Source of the DNA: a virus
IMG/VR virus record: IMGVR_UViG_3300042154_001017
Coordinates: 1-25,410 of that record
Direction: 5' to 3' (one strand)
DNA length: 25,410 nucleotides
The notes below the pieces were generated by a model. It ran no database searches, was not told where the DNA came from, and was given only the letters and a program-made list of their open reading frames with translations. A program made the position numbers and the translations under genes. Below are positions 1 to 7,902 of the stretch, piece by piece (positions within the stretch are counted from its first letter, which is position 1; each line of letters starts with the position of its first letter).

Positions 1-141
1 AACTGGTTCGTGTCCGAAGGACAGGTTCAAGAAGCGGCTACCATTGAGGCTAAGGCTAACCAAGTCCTTGAGCAAGAGTACGACAAGTACCTCCGTCAGC
101 AGGGTCAGAACAGCAGGATTAACATGACAAACACTTACTAA
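1..141 (+). CDS. C-terminal end of a phage structural protein (partial)
   Basis: An open frame runs from the first base of the window to TAA at 139-141 and gives 46 residues with no stop. The 5' part lies outside the window. The visible end is hydrophilic and helical in character (rich in E, Q, K and A), ending in NMTNTY. It sits 4 bases before the next start and heads the structural operon. By position before tail genes it could be a head-tail adaptor or tail tubular protein A (T7 gp11-like), but that is inference from order only. No domain can be recognised in so short a piece. Confidence 0.75.
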   Translation, partial: NWFVSEGQVQEAATIEAKANQVLEQEYDKYLRQQGQNSRINMTNTY

Positions 142-145
142 TACA

Positions 146-445
146 ATGGCTAACATCTCATTCTCATCTCCGTTTATTCGTGGCTTCATTCATAGTGAAG
201 TCTCTGTAGGCACATCTGCTTCGACAGCCCTTGCCACCGCTACGACCCCAGAAAGACGGGTCAGCGTCATCATCCAGAATCAACACGCTACTGCCTTGTT
301 GACTGTTGTTTTTGCCGATACAGGCACGACTGGTTTAAAGGTCAAGGCTGGCGAAAGCATCTCCTTGGACAACTACAACGGCATTGTCCGCTGTGTTTCT
401 GACACCGCCTCTACGCCCGTCCATATCGCCTACGCTGTTTGCTAA
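146..445 (+). CDS. Small beta-rich phage structural protein, unknown role
   Basis: The 99-aa protein starts at an ATG 4 bases after the preceding stop, with no Shine-Dalgarno sequence. Alternating hydrophobic residues (VSVIIQNQ, LLTVVF, GLKVKAGESISL, VHIAYAV) and Gly/Thr turns suggest a small beta-sandwich, as in decoration, head-fibre or tail-accessory proteins. There is no signal peptide or membrane segment. The TAA stop shares one base with the ATG of the next gene (TAATG), suggesting translational coupling. I recall similar short proteins beside tail genes in environmental podophages, but cannot name a family. Minor virion protein is an inference from context. Confidence 0.8.
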   Translation: MANISFSSPFIRGFIHSEVSVGTSASTALATATTPERRVSVIIQNQHATALLTVVFADTGTTGLKVKAGESISLDNYNGIVRCVSDTASTPVHIAYAVC

Positions 446-1404
446 TGGGCGTTGACTTCAATAGGATAGACATAGGCATCTCGTCTGGCACTAGCCGTAA
501 CGGGTTTAACACTATTGTGTCTAGTCCTAGTGGAAGTTTCCCGCCAGAGGGTTTTTCTTCTTTGCTTGAAGGTGTTGTTTATCCTGTTGCTGAAGGTGGA
601 GAGATGGTTGAAGTTACAGAACTAAGTAATTTTTACCCTTCTCAGATTTGCGATGTCGAGCGTTGGCACAATGGAGCAGGAGGTTTTTACACCAACTGGA
701 GTACTGTCAGTAACATCGAGTATTCGTTTGCTGTTTTTCATACAGTAACTGAAACGCAAACCCCTGTTGAAATGCTAGAGCCAAACCTAGGAAACTACTT
801 TGACTCCGAGGTTCGGACTGTTTCGTACACGCACGATGGAACAGGTTATTATTCGATTACTACAGGAGATTGGGGTTATTATTCCTACGGAACAAGCGTC
901 ACTACCGCATTTGATTATAATCAGCAGAATGAAGTGCCAGCAGAAAGCGGCTATTATTTTAACAATGGAAAAGCAGTTACATATGTATGGGACGGAAGTG
1001 GAGGCATTATGGATTCCGTAACAGGCTCATTCTTTCCCAACAATACTTTCATTATTGATGTTTCTCAGATTACTGAAGTCCCAGCGGATAGCGGTGTTTT
1101 CCATAGTAACGGCAAATACACTAGGTATAACTGGAATGGTTCTGGTGGGTATACTGCATTAACAAATCAAGGTTCTTTCTACGCCAATAATACATTTATT
1201 TATACTGCAGGCAATCCAACAGAAGTACCGACTGGAAGTAGTAATCTTTACGATAGTGGAACGACTACAACTTACAAGTGGAATGGTTCTGGTGGGTATA
1301 CAGCAACAAGCGGTGGTTCATTTTATGCCTATGGCACTTACATCACCGATGACGGAACTATTTATTATTACTGGGATGGTACTGGAAACTACTACTTTGT
1401 CTGA
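445..1404 (+). CDS. Repeat-bearing tail/adhesin-like protein
   Basis: The 319-aa protein is taken from the ATG at 445 that overlaps the upstream stop (TAATG); a TTG two codons earlier is a weaker choice. The protein is rich in Y, G, S, T and N and has almost no Lys or Arg. Three clear repeats of 48-49 aa begin at residues 163, 211 and 260, each with the pattern EVPxxS, then YxWxGSGG, then GSFY, then TxI. Two more diverged copies lie upstream, around residues 56 and 107 (WHNGAGGFY and YTHDGTGYY). Aromatic, Gly-rich tandem repeats in a tail cluster fit a surface-exposed receptor-binding or carbohydrate-binding protein. No enzyme motif is visible. Tail role is inferred from location and composition. 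Confidence 0.8.
   Translation: MGVDFNRIDIGISSGTSRNGFNTIVSSPSGSFPPEGFSSLLEGVVYPVAEGGEMVEVTELSNFYPSQICDVERWHNGAGGFYTNWSTVSNIEYSFAVFHTVTETQTPVEMLEPNLGNYFDSEVRTVSYTHDGTGYYSITTGDWGYYSYGTSVTTAFDYNQQNEVPAESGYYFNNGKAVTYVWDGSGGIMDSVTGSFFPNNTFIIDVSQITEVPADSGVFHSNGKYTRYNWNGSGGYTALTNQGSFYANNTFIYTAGNPTEVPTGSSNLYDSGTTTTYKWNGSGGYTATSGGSFYAYGTYITDDGTIYYYWDGTGNYYFV
931..1366 (+). repeat. Three tandem 48-49 aa coding repeats in the tail/adhesin gene
   Basis: Units begin at 931, 1075 and 1222 (periods 144 and 147 nt). The protein pattern is EVP..S, Y.W.GSGG, GSFY, T.I. Units two and three share an identical 23-nt block at 1132-1154 and 1279-1301, so their duplication is recent or they are being homogenised. 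More diverged copies occur upstream, around 610 and 760. Confidence 0.8.
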
Positions 1405-1417
1405 ACCAGCGTAACCA

Positions 1418-1603
1418 ATGACTCCTGCTCCTAAAACACTCCCCAAAGGCTGGGTTGCCTTCGTGCAGGGCAAGAAAGCCCAACTAATTTCTGAACTCAC
1501 CAAAGTCGGCAAATACTACGGACAACTCACCCTTGTCGCCAAGCCCACCGAGGCTGAACTCAAGGCTGAACTCACTAAACTCAAAATCTCTTTACCCGAA
1601 TGA
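1418..1603 (+). CDS. Small basic phage protein, unknown
   Basis: This 61-aa protein starts 13 bases after the preceding stop and ends in TGA inside an ATGA overlap with the next small gene. It is Lys-rich (about 11 Lys). The N-terminal half contains GWVAFVQGKKAQLISELTKVGKYYG; the C-terminal half is a short amphipathic helix (PTEAELKAELTKLKISLP). There is no signal peptide or catalytic motif. It lies between tail genes and is codirectional with them, so a minor structural or assembly role is possible. The antisense frame at 1318-1512 looks like a shadow, with no codirectional context. Confidence 0.7.
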   Translation: MTPAPKTLPKGWVAFVQGKKAQLISELTKVGKYYGQLTLVAKPTEAELKAELTKLKISLPE

Positions 1604-1707
1604 TTACTCTTATTATCGCTACAGTCACCTTCCTAGGTGGCGTTTATGTCGGTGCTAGATACGCTGACAAGATTAAGGCTGTCTGGTACTCTATCGTTTC
1701 TAGATAA
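1600..1707 (+). CDS. 35-aa single-span membrane micro-protein
   Basis: An ATG at 1600-1602 overlaps the previous TGA (ATGA), and the frame ends in TAA at 1705-1707, whose last A is the first base of the next ATG (TAATG). It fills exactly the space between two genes that would otherwise be an unexplained 103-base gap. The product starts MITLIIATVTFLGGVYVGAR, a hydrophobic helix with a small-residue GG/G pattern, followed by a short basic, aromatic tail (KIKAVWYSIVSR). This topology suits a single-pass inner-membrane protein. The function is unknown; coupling at both ends is the main support. A holin-related or morphogenesis role would be a guess. Confidence 0.65.
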   Translation: MITLIIATVTFLGGVYVGARYADKIKAVWYSIVSR

Positions 1708-3317
1708 TGCCTAATGAATACCAAAAGGACGGAGACATAGGATTTATCGGGCTTAACAGCCGTGATAACCCTAGTGCTTTGCCTCAAGGTATCGTTAGTC
1801 AGTCTCAGAACTTCAGATTAGACAGAGGTGTTGCTACTGTCCGCAAGGGTATGCAACGCAAGACCATAGGTGCTCTGGTCGGGCAGACTGTCTATGGCGT
1901 AGGAACTTACATAAACAGCACAGGGCAGGAAATCATTGTTTGCGTAGTATCAAATGGGCTGTTTACCTACAATCCTCAGACAGAATTACTTTCCGCTAAG
2001 ATAAACTTTCCTGCTGGAGAGACTATTACAACCCAAGACGGGTGTGATGTAGTTACGGCTATAGACAAAATTTATATTAGCCGTGGGTTCAGCAAGCGTC
2101 CTTTAGTCTGGGATTTAAATGTCACTATAACTGCACTTGCAGTAAGCCCTCACGCTGGACATCAGTTCCCTAACTGTGCAGGGATGCTTTACTACGCCAA
2201 TCGTCTAATTGTTATCGGGAAACATCACGCAGAACTCAACGCCCTTCGTGACAACGACACTATTTCAGTAAGCAACTTTCTAGACTTCACACATTGGGAT
2301 GCCGTTGACGCATTTACTGTGAACAGCGGTAGCAATGACCAAGTAGTTGGTGTTGCCCCTTGGACTCTAAACGAGTTTTTGATATTTATGCGTAACAGCA
2401 TATTCTATGTCAATGTAGGCAACAATAGATACGCCACAGGTGACGGACTTTCAACAGACTCTTATGTAGCAACCCTAGCCACGGACATCGGTTGCTCTGC
2501 CAGAAAATCTGTCGTACAGGCTGGTGGCGGTGTGTTCTTCTTGTCGGACAATGGTGTGTACTTCCTGCAACCCCAACCAGCCTCTGCTGAGTCGATGAAG
2601 TTGCTCACAATGGCTGACCCTATTTCGTCCCCTATTGACGATGTCATTCAGCGAATCAATAAAACCTATGCTTATCGTTCTGTTGCTACCTATTGGAACA
2701 ACAGGTACTATCTTGCAGTACCGCTTGATTCCTCTGTCGATAACAATGCTATTCTGGTATATAATTTCATCCTAAGACAATGGGAGTCCGTTGATACATA
2801 CCCTGCTGGTTTTGATGTATTTGACTTTGTTGTTGCTAAAAAGGACAACCAAAGACGAATGTATGGGGTAGATACAGACCAAGGAATATTCCTTATGGAG
2901 CAATTAAATTGGGATGAATATGGGGCTTCTACTGGAGAACCTCTTCTTCCTTTTTATCTTCCTGCTACATTAAGTCAGTTTACATTCACATCTAATGTCA
3001 TTAATGCTATTCTTAAAACAAGGCGTTATTCGTTCAATAGCATTGGAGACAAGCGTTTCAGCACAGCAGAGACTGAAATGGTTTCTGACGCTGGCTCTCA
3101 AGTCCAAACAGTCGCAGAGGTATTTAATCCAGATATTGTGTCTGTTGTTGACAACTTTGGTGCTGAATCTACGGAAGACTCCGCAAGAAGGGCTACTATC
3201 CGTAAAATTGGCACAGGAATTCAACTTAAATATACTTCCCTTAACCTAAGACCTTCCATCCGTTCAGCGTATATCTACGCAACAATCCAAAAACAAACCA
3301 ACACTTCTAAGACATAA
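1707..3317 (+). CDS. Podovirus-type tail protein (tubular/nozzle-like)
   Basis: The 536-aa protein starts at the ATG overlapping the micro-gene stop. Its N-terminus (GFIGLNSRDNPSALPQG, then NFRLDRGVATVRKG) resembles what I recall of podophage tail proteins in the slot of T7 gp12, the tail tubular protein B or nozzle, which is built from beta-propeller-like repeats. The body is beta-rich with recurring short strands (VYGVGTYI, IYISRGFSKRPLVWDL, YYLAVPLD, ILVYNFILRQWESVDTYPAG); the last resembles a propeller blade motif. It is shorter than T7 gp12 (about 790 aa). No signal peptide or membrane span is present. The family assignment rests on the N-terminal pattern and gene order, so it is moderate. 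Confidence 0.7.
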   Translation: MPNEYQKDGDIGFIGLNSRDNPSALPQGIVSQSQNFRLDRGVATVRKGMQRKTIGALVGQTVYGVGTYINSTGQEIIVCVVSNGLFTYNPQTELLSAKINFPAGETITTQDGCDVVTAIDKIYISRGFSKRPLVWDLNVTITALAVSPHAGHQFPNCAGMLYYANRLIVIGKHHAELNALRDNDTISVSNFLDFTHWDAVDAFTVNSGSNDQVVGVAPWTLNEFLIFMRNSIFYVNVGNNRYATGDGLSTDSYVATLATDIGCSARKSVVQAGGGVFFLSDNGVYFLQPQPASAESMKLLTMADPISSPIDDVIQRINKTYAYRSVATYWNNRYYLAVPLDSSVDNNAILVYNFILRQWESVDTYPAGFDVFDFVVAKKDNQRRMYGVDTDQGIFLMEQLNWDEYGASTGEPLLPFYLPATLSQFTFTSNVINAILKTRRYSFNSIGDKRFSTAETEMVSDAGSQVQTVAEVFNPDIVSVVDNFGAESTEDSARRATIRKIGTGIQLKYTSLNLRPSIRSAYIYATIQKQTNTSKT

Positions 3318-3319
3318 CT

Positions 3320-4297
3320 ATGACACAAATTTCTAAAGGCGAAACATTTACGGACGGGCAACAAGTAACTGGCAATCGTCTTAATCAATTGGTTGATGCG
3401 TCAACGCTCCTTGTTGGTGCAATTACAGCCCAGCCAGCAATTGCAACTAATGGAGTTGCATCTACAGATGAAATGTTAATTAATGACGGAGGAGTACTCA
3501 AAAAGACTACAGTCTCGTCTTTGCTTAACAGCGGACTTGCAATTACAACTAGCGGAATCACAACCAGTTCAGTCACATCTTCTTCTGGTGGGCTTGCTTT
3601 AAACGCACCATCTGGTCAAATAATTACTACCAACAGGTCTTTAAATGTTACTGGTGCAATTAGTTCTACTGGAGCATTGGGAGTTAGCGGTCTTCTTACT
3701 ACTTATGCTGGTGGAACAATGGGAGGAACTTTTGACTTCAATAACGCAGTTAACTTTAATTCAACTGGCACAGTTACATATGCTGGAACAAACAATTTTA
3801 CAGGAATACTACAAGTTAATGGAAGCACAGTTTATGCGTTAAAGGAGATTTACGAAGAAAATATTGCTAGAGCAACAGCCCCTACTGCAAACACAGAAGC
3901 AACAGTTTGGTTTGCCGCTTCTAGTGGTACAGGTGTTCAAAAAATCGGGGGGGCGGGGTCGTCTGAAATTTGGGTTATTGAGATTGATTTATCTCTGTGG
4001 AATCAAAACGCAGGACAAACTGTTGTTAGACTTTGCTCAGAAACTGGAGTTACAATAGCCGCTGGTTTAAGGTCGTTCTTTTATAATGCTGTTGCTAACG
4101 AAGTTACTAACACTACATTAAGAGTTGTCTTAGGAGCAGGGACAACTTCGTCTTGGAATAATTTAAACCTTAGAATAAAGTCCACTACGGCAAATGTGGT
4201 TATTTCTCCATCCGCTACAGACATTACATCATATCCAGATAATGCTCTTTATTCAGCAACTTCTAAATTTAGAATATATAAATACGCTACAGCCTAA
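3320..4297 (+). CDS. Tail fibre protein
   Basis: The 325-aa protein begins 2 bases after the previous stop. The N-terminal ISKGETFTDGQQVTGNRLNQLVDAS segment resembles the N-terminal region of many phage fibres. Residues about 60-175 are low in charge and rich in S, T, G, N and I with short repeated strands (ITTSGITTSSVTSSSGG, LNVTGAISSTGALGVSGLL), as in trimeric beta-helical fibre shafts. The C-terminal third (from about 180, after LKEIYEENIARA) looks globular and may carry the receptor-binding tip. Composition is AT-rich except for an odd G7 run at 3947-3953. The stop overlaps the next ATG by one base (TAATG). Confidence 0.75.
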   Translation: MTQISKGETFTDGQQVTGNRLNQLVDASTLLVGAITAQPAIATNGVASTDEMLINDGGVLKKTTVSSLLNSGLAITTSGITTSSVTSSSGGLALNAPSGQIITTNRSLNVTGAISSTGALGVSGLLTTYAGGTMGGTFDFNNAVNFNSTGTVTYAGTNNFTGILQVNGSTVYALKEIYEENIARATAPTANTEATVWFAASSGTGVQKIGGAGSSEIWVIEIDLSLWNQNAGQTVVRLCSETGVTIAAGLRSFFYNAVANEVTNTTLRVVLGAGTTSSWNNLNLRIKSTTANVVISPSATDITSYPDNALYSATSKFRIYKYATA

Positions 4298-4710
4298 TGT
4301 TCCTTTCAAAACTAAAAGCCTTCGTCAACGAGCACCGCACACACGGGCGTGGTGAGGCTTTTGGCTTTGATGACATCACGACTGAGACCTACCTCAAGTG
4401 GGCTTTCTCGCACGACTACCTGTTGCTCGTCCAGAACGGACAGGACATCAGCGGTATTGCCATAGTTTACCCTGTAAAGGATACATCCAGCGAGGATGCC
4501 CTTACCACCTTTAACTACAAGATTCCTAGGGACAGGGAGCATTTATATTCCCTGTGCGTTATGGACATGATTTCGCTCGATTCAGAGTCTACGAAAAGCC
4601 TTGTAAATCAATTTAAAACCCGTTACCCGCATTGGGACTGCTGTAAGAAGTGGGCTTTGCGTTTTGGTAATCTTAAAGAAATAACTAACCAATATATCGA
4701 CCTTTTATAA
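4297..4710 (+). CDS. Small internal-virion-like protein in T7 gene 13 position
   Basis: This 137-aa protein begins at the ATG overlapping the fibre gene stop and ends 2 bases before the next start. I see no diagnostic motif. The central DYLLLVQNGQDISGIAIVYPV looks like a beta-hairpin with the hydrophobic pattern seen in acetyltransferase-type folds, but the Q/RxxGxG acetyl-CoA loop is absent. Its length is almost that of T7 gp13 (138 aa), and it precedes genes matching T7 gp14, gp15 and gp16 in order. T7 gp13 is needed for assembly of the internal core. The assignment is by synteny and size only. Confidence 0.65.
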   Translation: MFLSKLKAFVNEHRTHGRGEAFGFDDITTETYLKWAFSHDYLLLVQNGQDISGIAIVYPVKDTSSEDALTTFNYKIPRDREHLYSLCVMDMISLDSESTKSLVNQFKTRYPHWDCCKKWALRFGNLKEITNQYIDLL

Positions 4711-4712
4711 CA

Positions 4713-5705
4713 ATGGGAAAAACAAAGAAAATACAAGCACCTAAGCCTAGAGACTATAAGCAGGAAATGCTTGACTCGATGGCTGGGCAGGAAGCCATCC
4801 AGCCACGCCTTCTAGCCTTAGAAAAGCAGTACCAGCCGCTGTACCAGAAACTCCAACAGGAGATGATGGACAGGCAGATGGAGTACCAGTTAGACTCCTA
4901 CGGCAAGGCTATCCCGAAGTCTGCTGAGTTAAGCGGACAGTTTGCAAGGGCTATGAGTCCCGTTTACGGGGAGATGGGTGTCTTGGCTCAAGACGCATAC
5001 AGACAGGGCATGGGAGAACCCGCTATGGGGCTTTACGACACCATGATTGCCTCTGCCCAGACTGACCTCAACGCTGGTCGGAACTTGACCCCAGAACAGG
5101 AACGGGCGGCTCAACAGGCGGCTAGACAGGCTATGGCGGCTAGAGGGCTTACGGGTAACCAAGCGGTTGCCCAAGAGGTGATGAACACCTACCAGATGCA
5201 GGATGCCCGTGAAAACAGGGCTAGGCAGTTTGCTAGCACAATGTACGGGACTGGACAGGGCAACTTCCAGAACGCTATGGCTACCTATGGTAACCCTATG
5301 ATGCAACAGGCTAACGCCTATTCTCCTGCTAATCTCTACGGCAATGCTTATCAGATGTCGCAGGGTCTTGGTGCTCAAATCTTTAATCCAGAATCCCAGT
5401 ACAACGCTAACCTCATCACGGCTAACCGCAAGGAGGCTATGGATGTCGCCATTGCTAACCAACAAGCCGCTAACGCCAAGTCTAGCGGTATAATGAGCAT
5501 GGTTGGTACAATTGGTGGGGCAATGCTGGGTGGTCCTCTCGGTGCATCTTTAGGTGCAAGTCTTATGGGTGGTGCTGGTGCTAAGGGTGGTACTATTGCA
5601 GGAGCATCTACAACCCCTTCTCAAGCCTCATTTACCTCTAACCTAGGAAACACTCAGTCTTCTTACCTAAATCAATTTAACGGCATGGGATACAGAGGAC
5701 AATAA
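4713..5705 (+). CDS. Internal virion/ejection protein, T7 gp14-like position
   Basis: The 330-aa protein is rich in Q, M, A and G. Residues 1-120 are polar and helical with many Gln (KQYQPLYQKLQQEMMDRQMEYQ). Residues 120-260 are Ala/Gln/Asn/Tyr-rich (AAQQAARQAMAARGLTGNQ and several NAYSPANLYGNAY-like stretches). Near residues 262-292 lies a Gly/Ala-rich hydrophobic segment (MVGTIGGAMLGGPLGASLG) that could insert into a membrane. A Gln-rich helical body followed by a glycine-zipper-like segment is typical of small podovirus ejection proteins such as T7 gp14, which forms an outer-membrane channel during DNA injection. It is longer than T7 gp14 (196 aa). Neighbours of matching order support the call. 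Confidence 0.75.
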   Translation: MGKTKKIQAPKPRDYKQEMLDSMAGQEAIQPRLLALEKQYQPLYQKLQQEMMDRQMEYQLDSYGKAIPKSAELSGQFARAMSPVYGEMGVLAQDAYRQGMGEPAMGLYDTMIASAQTDLNAGRNLTPEQERAAQQAARQAMAARGLTGNQAVAQEVMNTYQMQDARENRARQFASTMYGTGQGNFQNAMATYGNPMMQQANAYSPANLYGNAYQMSQGLGAQIFNPESQYNANLITANRKEAMDVAIANQQAANAKSSGIMSMVGTIGGAMLGGPLGASLGASLMGGAGAKGGTIAGASTTPSQASFTSNLGNTQSSYLNQFNGMGYRGQ

Positions 5706-5708
5706 TTT

Positions 5709-7898
5709 ATGGCTTCTTCTTTTGGCAGATATCAAGGTGGCATCGAGGCTTCTACTGGAAACCTTGTTCCAGCCGCTGGGCAGATGGCACAGCAGACCTA
5801 TGGGGCTATGGCTGGTCTTGGTCAAAACCTTGCTGAAGGCATAAAGCAGTACAACGAGAACTCCGCTAAGTCGGAGATGGCTAATCAAAAACTTCAGTCT
5901 CTTGGTCAAGCCTATGCAGAAAAGATAGCGATGTACAGCAAAGACCCAGAGATTGCTCAATCTGGAATCTTAGATGGTCTGATGGCTACTGCTAAATCAC
6001 TCTCTGAAGCACCCACTAAGGGCTTCTCTCAGAGAGCACAGATAGCGATGGATGCTGAGGCTAAACTCGCTGGCTTCGGAGGTCAACTGCAAGAAATGAT
6101 GTTCCTCAGAGGTCGTCAGATGGAGCGAGTCACTCAACAGGGTCTTGAACTAGCGGCTGGCTCTAAGACTGTCACAGACCCTAGGCTTACAAGAGAACTT
6201 AAGTTAGACCCAAACAAGACCCTTCAGCAAAACAAGGAAGGTGCATTGGCTTATCTTAACAAGGTCAGACAAGTTAATCCTAAACTTGAAGGTAGCGATG
6301 AAGACTTCCTTGCCAGCGTACTCAACGGATATGAGCAGACGGCTTCCAAGGCTGACCCTAATCTTATCCCTGCATCTGTTACCAGTTCCTTGCTTGAACA
6401 GATTGCGTCTGAAAAGCGACTTCTTAAAAGCAAGAAAGAGTCTCAGCAGACAGGTCTTGTCGAAGATTTCCTCGCCCGTGGAAAACAGTCTTCTAGGGCT
6501 GACTTTGAAAAGACCAACACAGCGGCAAGTGATGCTATGGTTGACACGACACAGAAGGCAAAGGAGTTTGCTCCTAACTGGTTGCTTGAAAGGGCAAAGA
6601 AAGAAATAGGAAGTTCAGATGTCGTTCGTTCTGGATTACAGGCTTCTGGTTCTGTTGTTGCAAGCGAAGTTCTTAATTCCATGCTTGCTAAGGTTGAGGC
6701 TGGCGGGGTTGTTACTCCCAAGGATATCAGAGAAAGCCTTATTCAGTCTGAACAAAAGAACAATCAATTGGCTAATCCAGAGCCTATCATGCCATCGTTT
6801 ACGATGGGTTCGTCTTCTCAAGCGGCGGCTTATACCAGATTGGGTTTCATGCGGACACCAGACCCCGTGTTTACTCCTGCGGCTTCTGCTATTATGAAGG
6901 CTGTTAAGGATACTAAGTTAAAGGATGACCAGCCCCTTAGTGCTAATGATGTCCTTACATTGTCTAACAAGATTTCTCCTAAGATTGACGAGTTCAAAAA
7001 GGCTTCCGATAGACTTGTTGAGCAATCTAAAAATGTCAAGTTGCCTCAAGAGCAGAAGGCTAAAGCACCTGTCCTTGAAGTCGGTGATGTTGTCCTTGGT
7101 AGCGTCACGGAAGAGCAGAAACTTGGAGTCAGAGAACGCCAGAAACAGGTCGCTGACTTCGTTACCAGCCGTATGGGTGCGATTGACCCTACCGACCCAG
7201 AGCGTAAGCGTAGAATGCCCGTGGTTGGCTTTGATAAGTTCTACGAGAGCCTTGTCCCCGAATCTGAAATCCGTGAGTTCACGACTGACAGCGGAATGCG
7301 TGTCGTTCGCATGAACGGCAAGTGGGAACAGATTAAATCTGAAAAACCGATGACCAACAAAGAACTAAGAGAGCAGAATTTTGGAGTATTCGGAAAGCAA
7401 ACAAGTCAAGGTCTTGTTCCTTCTGAAATAATCCCAGATTCTGGAGTTTTTGTTGGAGGTTTGTTTAATGGTTCTGATGCGTCTGTTACAAAATACCAAG
7501 AAGAAATTCCAAAATTAATTGATGCCCGAAGAGGTGTTAGGGAACTGCAACGGATTAATGACCTTGTTGGAGAAGCGGTTATGCCTGTTGAAAGAGGTAA
7601 GGCTTTGGTTGAGGAAATGAATCTTGCCGCTATGCTAAGAACTGACATCGTTGGCGTTGGTACTGTTTCTAACTACGAACAGAAGTTAATTAAGGATGTT
7701 ACAGAAAGGTCTGTTAATTTCTTCTCGCTTGAGGCTCAAGACAGAGCCGTCTTGATTGCATTAGCACAACGAGTTGATAGGCGTATCAAGAATCTATCTG
7801 CCGTTCATGGCTTGACAACAATCATTAAAGATGACACAGGTGGTAATAAGTACCAAGCCCTTCGTGAGCAATATCTGAGGGAAAAGGGAATATTATAA
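5709..7898 (+). CDS. Internal virion/ejection protein, T7 gp15-like
   Basis: The 729-aa protein starts 3 bases after the preceding stop; an AGAGGAC stretch lies about 10 bases upstream. It is almost entirely polar and alpha-helical in character, with heptad-like stretches (residues about 35-160, 230-300, 400-460 and 630-700) and no signal peptide, cysteines or enzyme motif. Length is close to T7 gp15 (747 aa), a tubular core protein that leaves the capsid with the DNA and spans the periplasm. Upstream is the gp14-like gene and 4 bases downstream the giant gene in the gp16 slot. Recognition rests on order, size and helical composition, not on sequence identity. Confidence 0.75.
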   Translation: MASSFGRYQGGIEASTGNLVPAAGQMAQQTYGAMAGLGQNLAEGIKQYNENSAKSEMANQKLQSLGQAYAEKIAMYSKDPEIAQSGILDGLMATAKSLSEAPTKGFSQRAQIAMDAEAKLAGFGGQLQEMMFLRGRQMERVTQQGLELAAGSKTVTDPRLTRELKLDPNKTLQQNKEGALAYLNKVRQVNPKLEGSDEDFLASVLNGYEQTASKADPNLIPASVTSSLLEQIASEKRLLKSKKESQQTGLVEDFLARGKQSSRADFEKTNTAASDAMVDTTQKAKEFAPNWLLERAKKEIGSSDVVRSGLQASGSVVASEVLNSMLAKVEAGGVVTPKDIRESLIQSEQKNNQLANPEPIMPSFTMGSSSQAAAYTRLGFMRTPDPVFTPAASAIMKAVKDTKLKDDQPLSANDVLTLSNKISPKIDEFKKASDRLVEQSKNVKLPQEQKAKAPVLEVGDVVLGSVTEEQKLGVRERQKQVADFVTSRMGAIDPTDPERKRRMPVVGFDKFYESLVPESEIREFTTDSGMRVVRMNGKWEQIKSEKPMTNKELREQNFGVFGKQTSQGLVPSEIIPDSGVFVGGLFNGSDASVTKYQEEIPKLIDARRGVRELQRINDLVGEAVMPVERGKALVEEMNLAAMLRTDIVGVGTVSNYEQKLIKDVTERSVNFFSLEAQDRAVLIALAQRVDRRIKNLSAVHGLTTIIKDDTGGNKYQALREQYLREKGIL

Positions 7899-7902
7899 TT
7901 TT

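Noticed and set aside
4929-5465. 178-aa minus-strand frame antisense to the 330-aa ejection protein
   Set aside because: It lies wholly inside a well-supported plus-strand gene, has a Ser/His/Leu-rich shadow composition, no motif and no codirectional neighbours.
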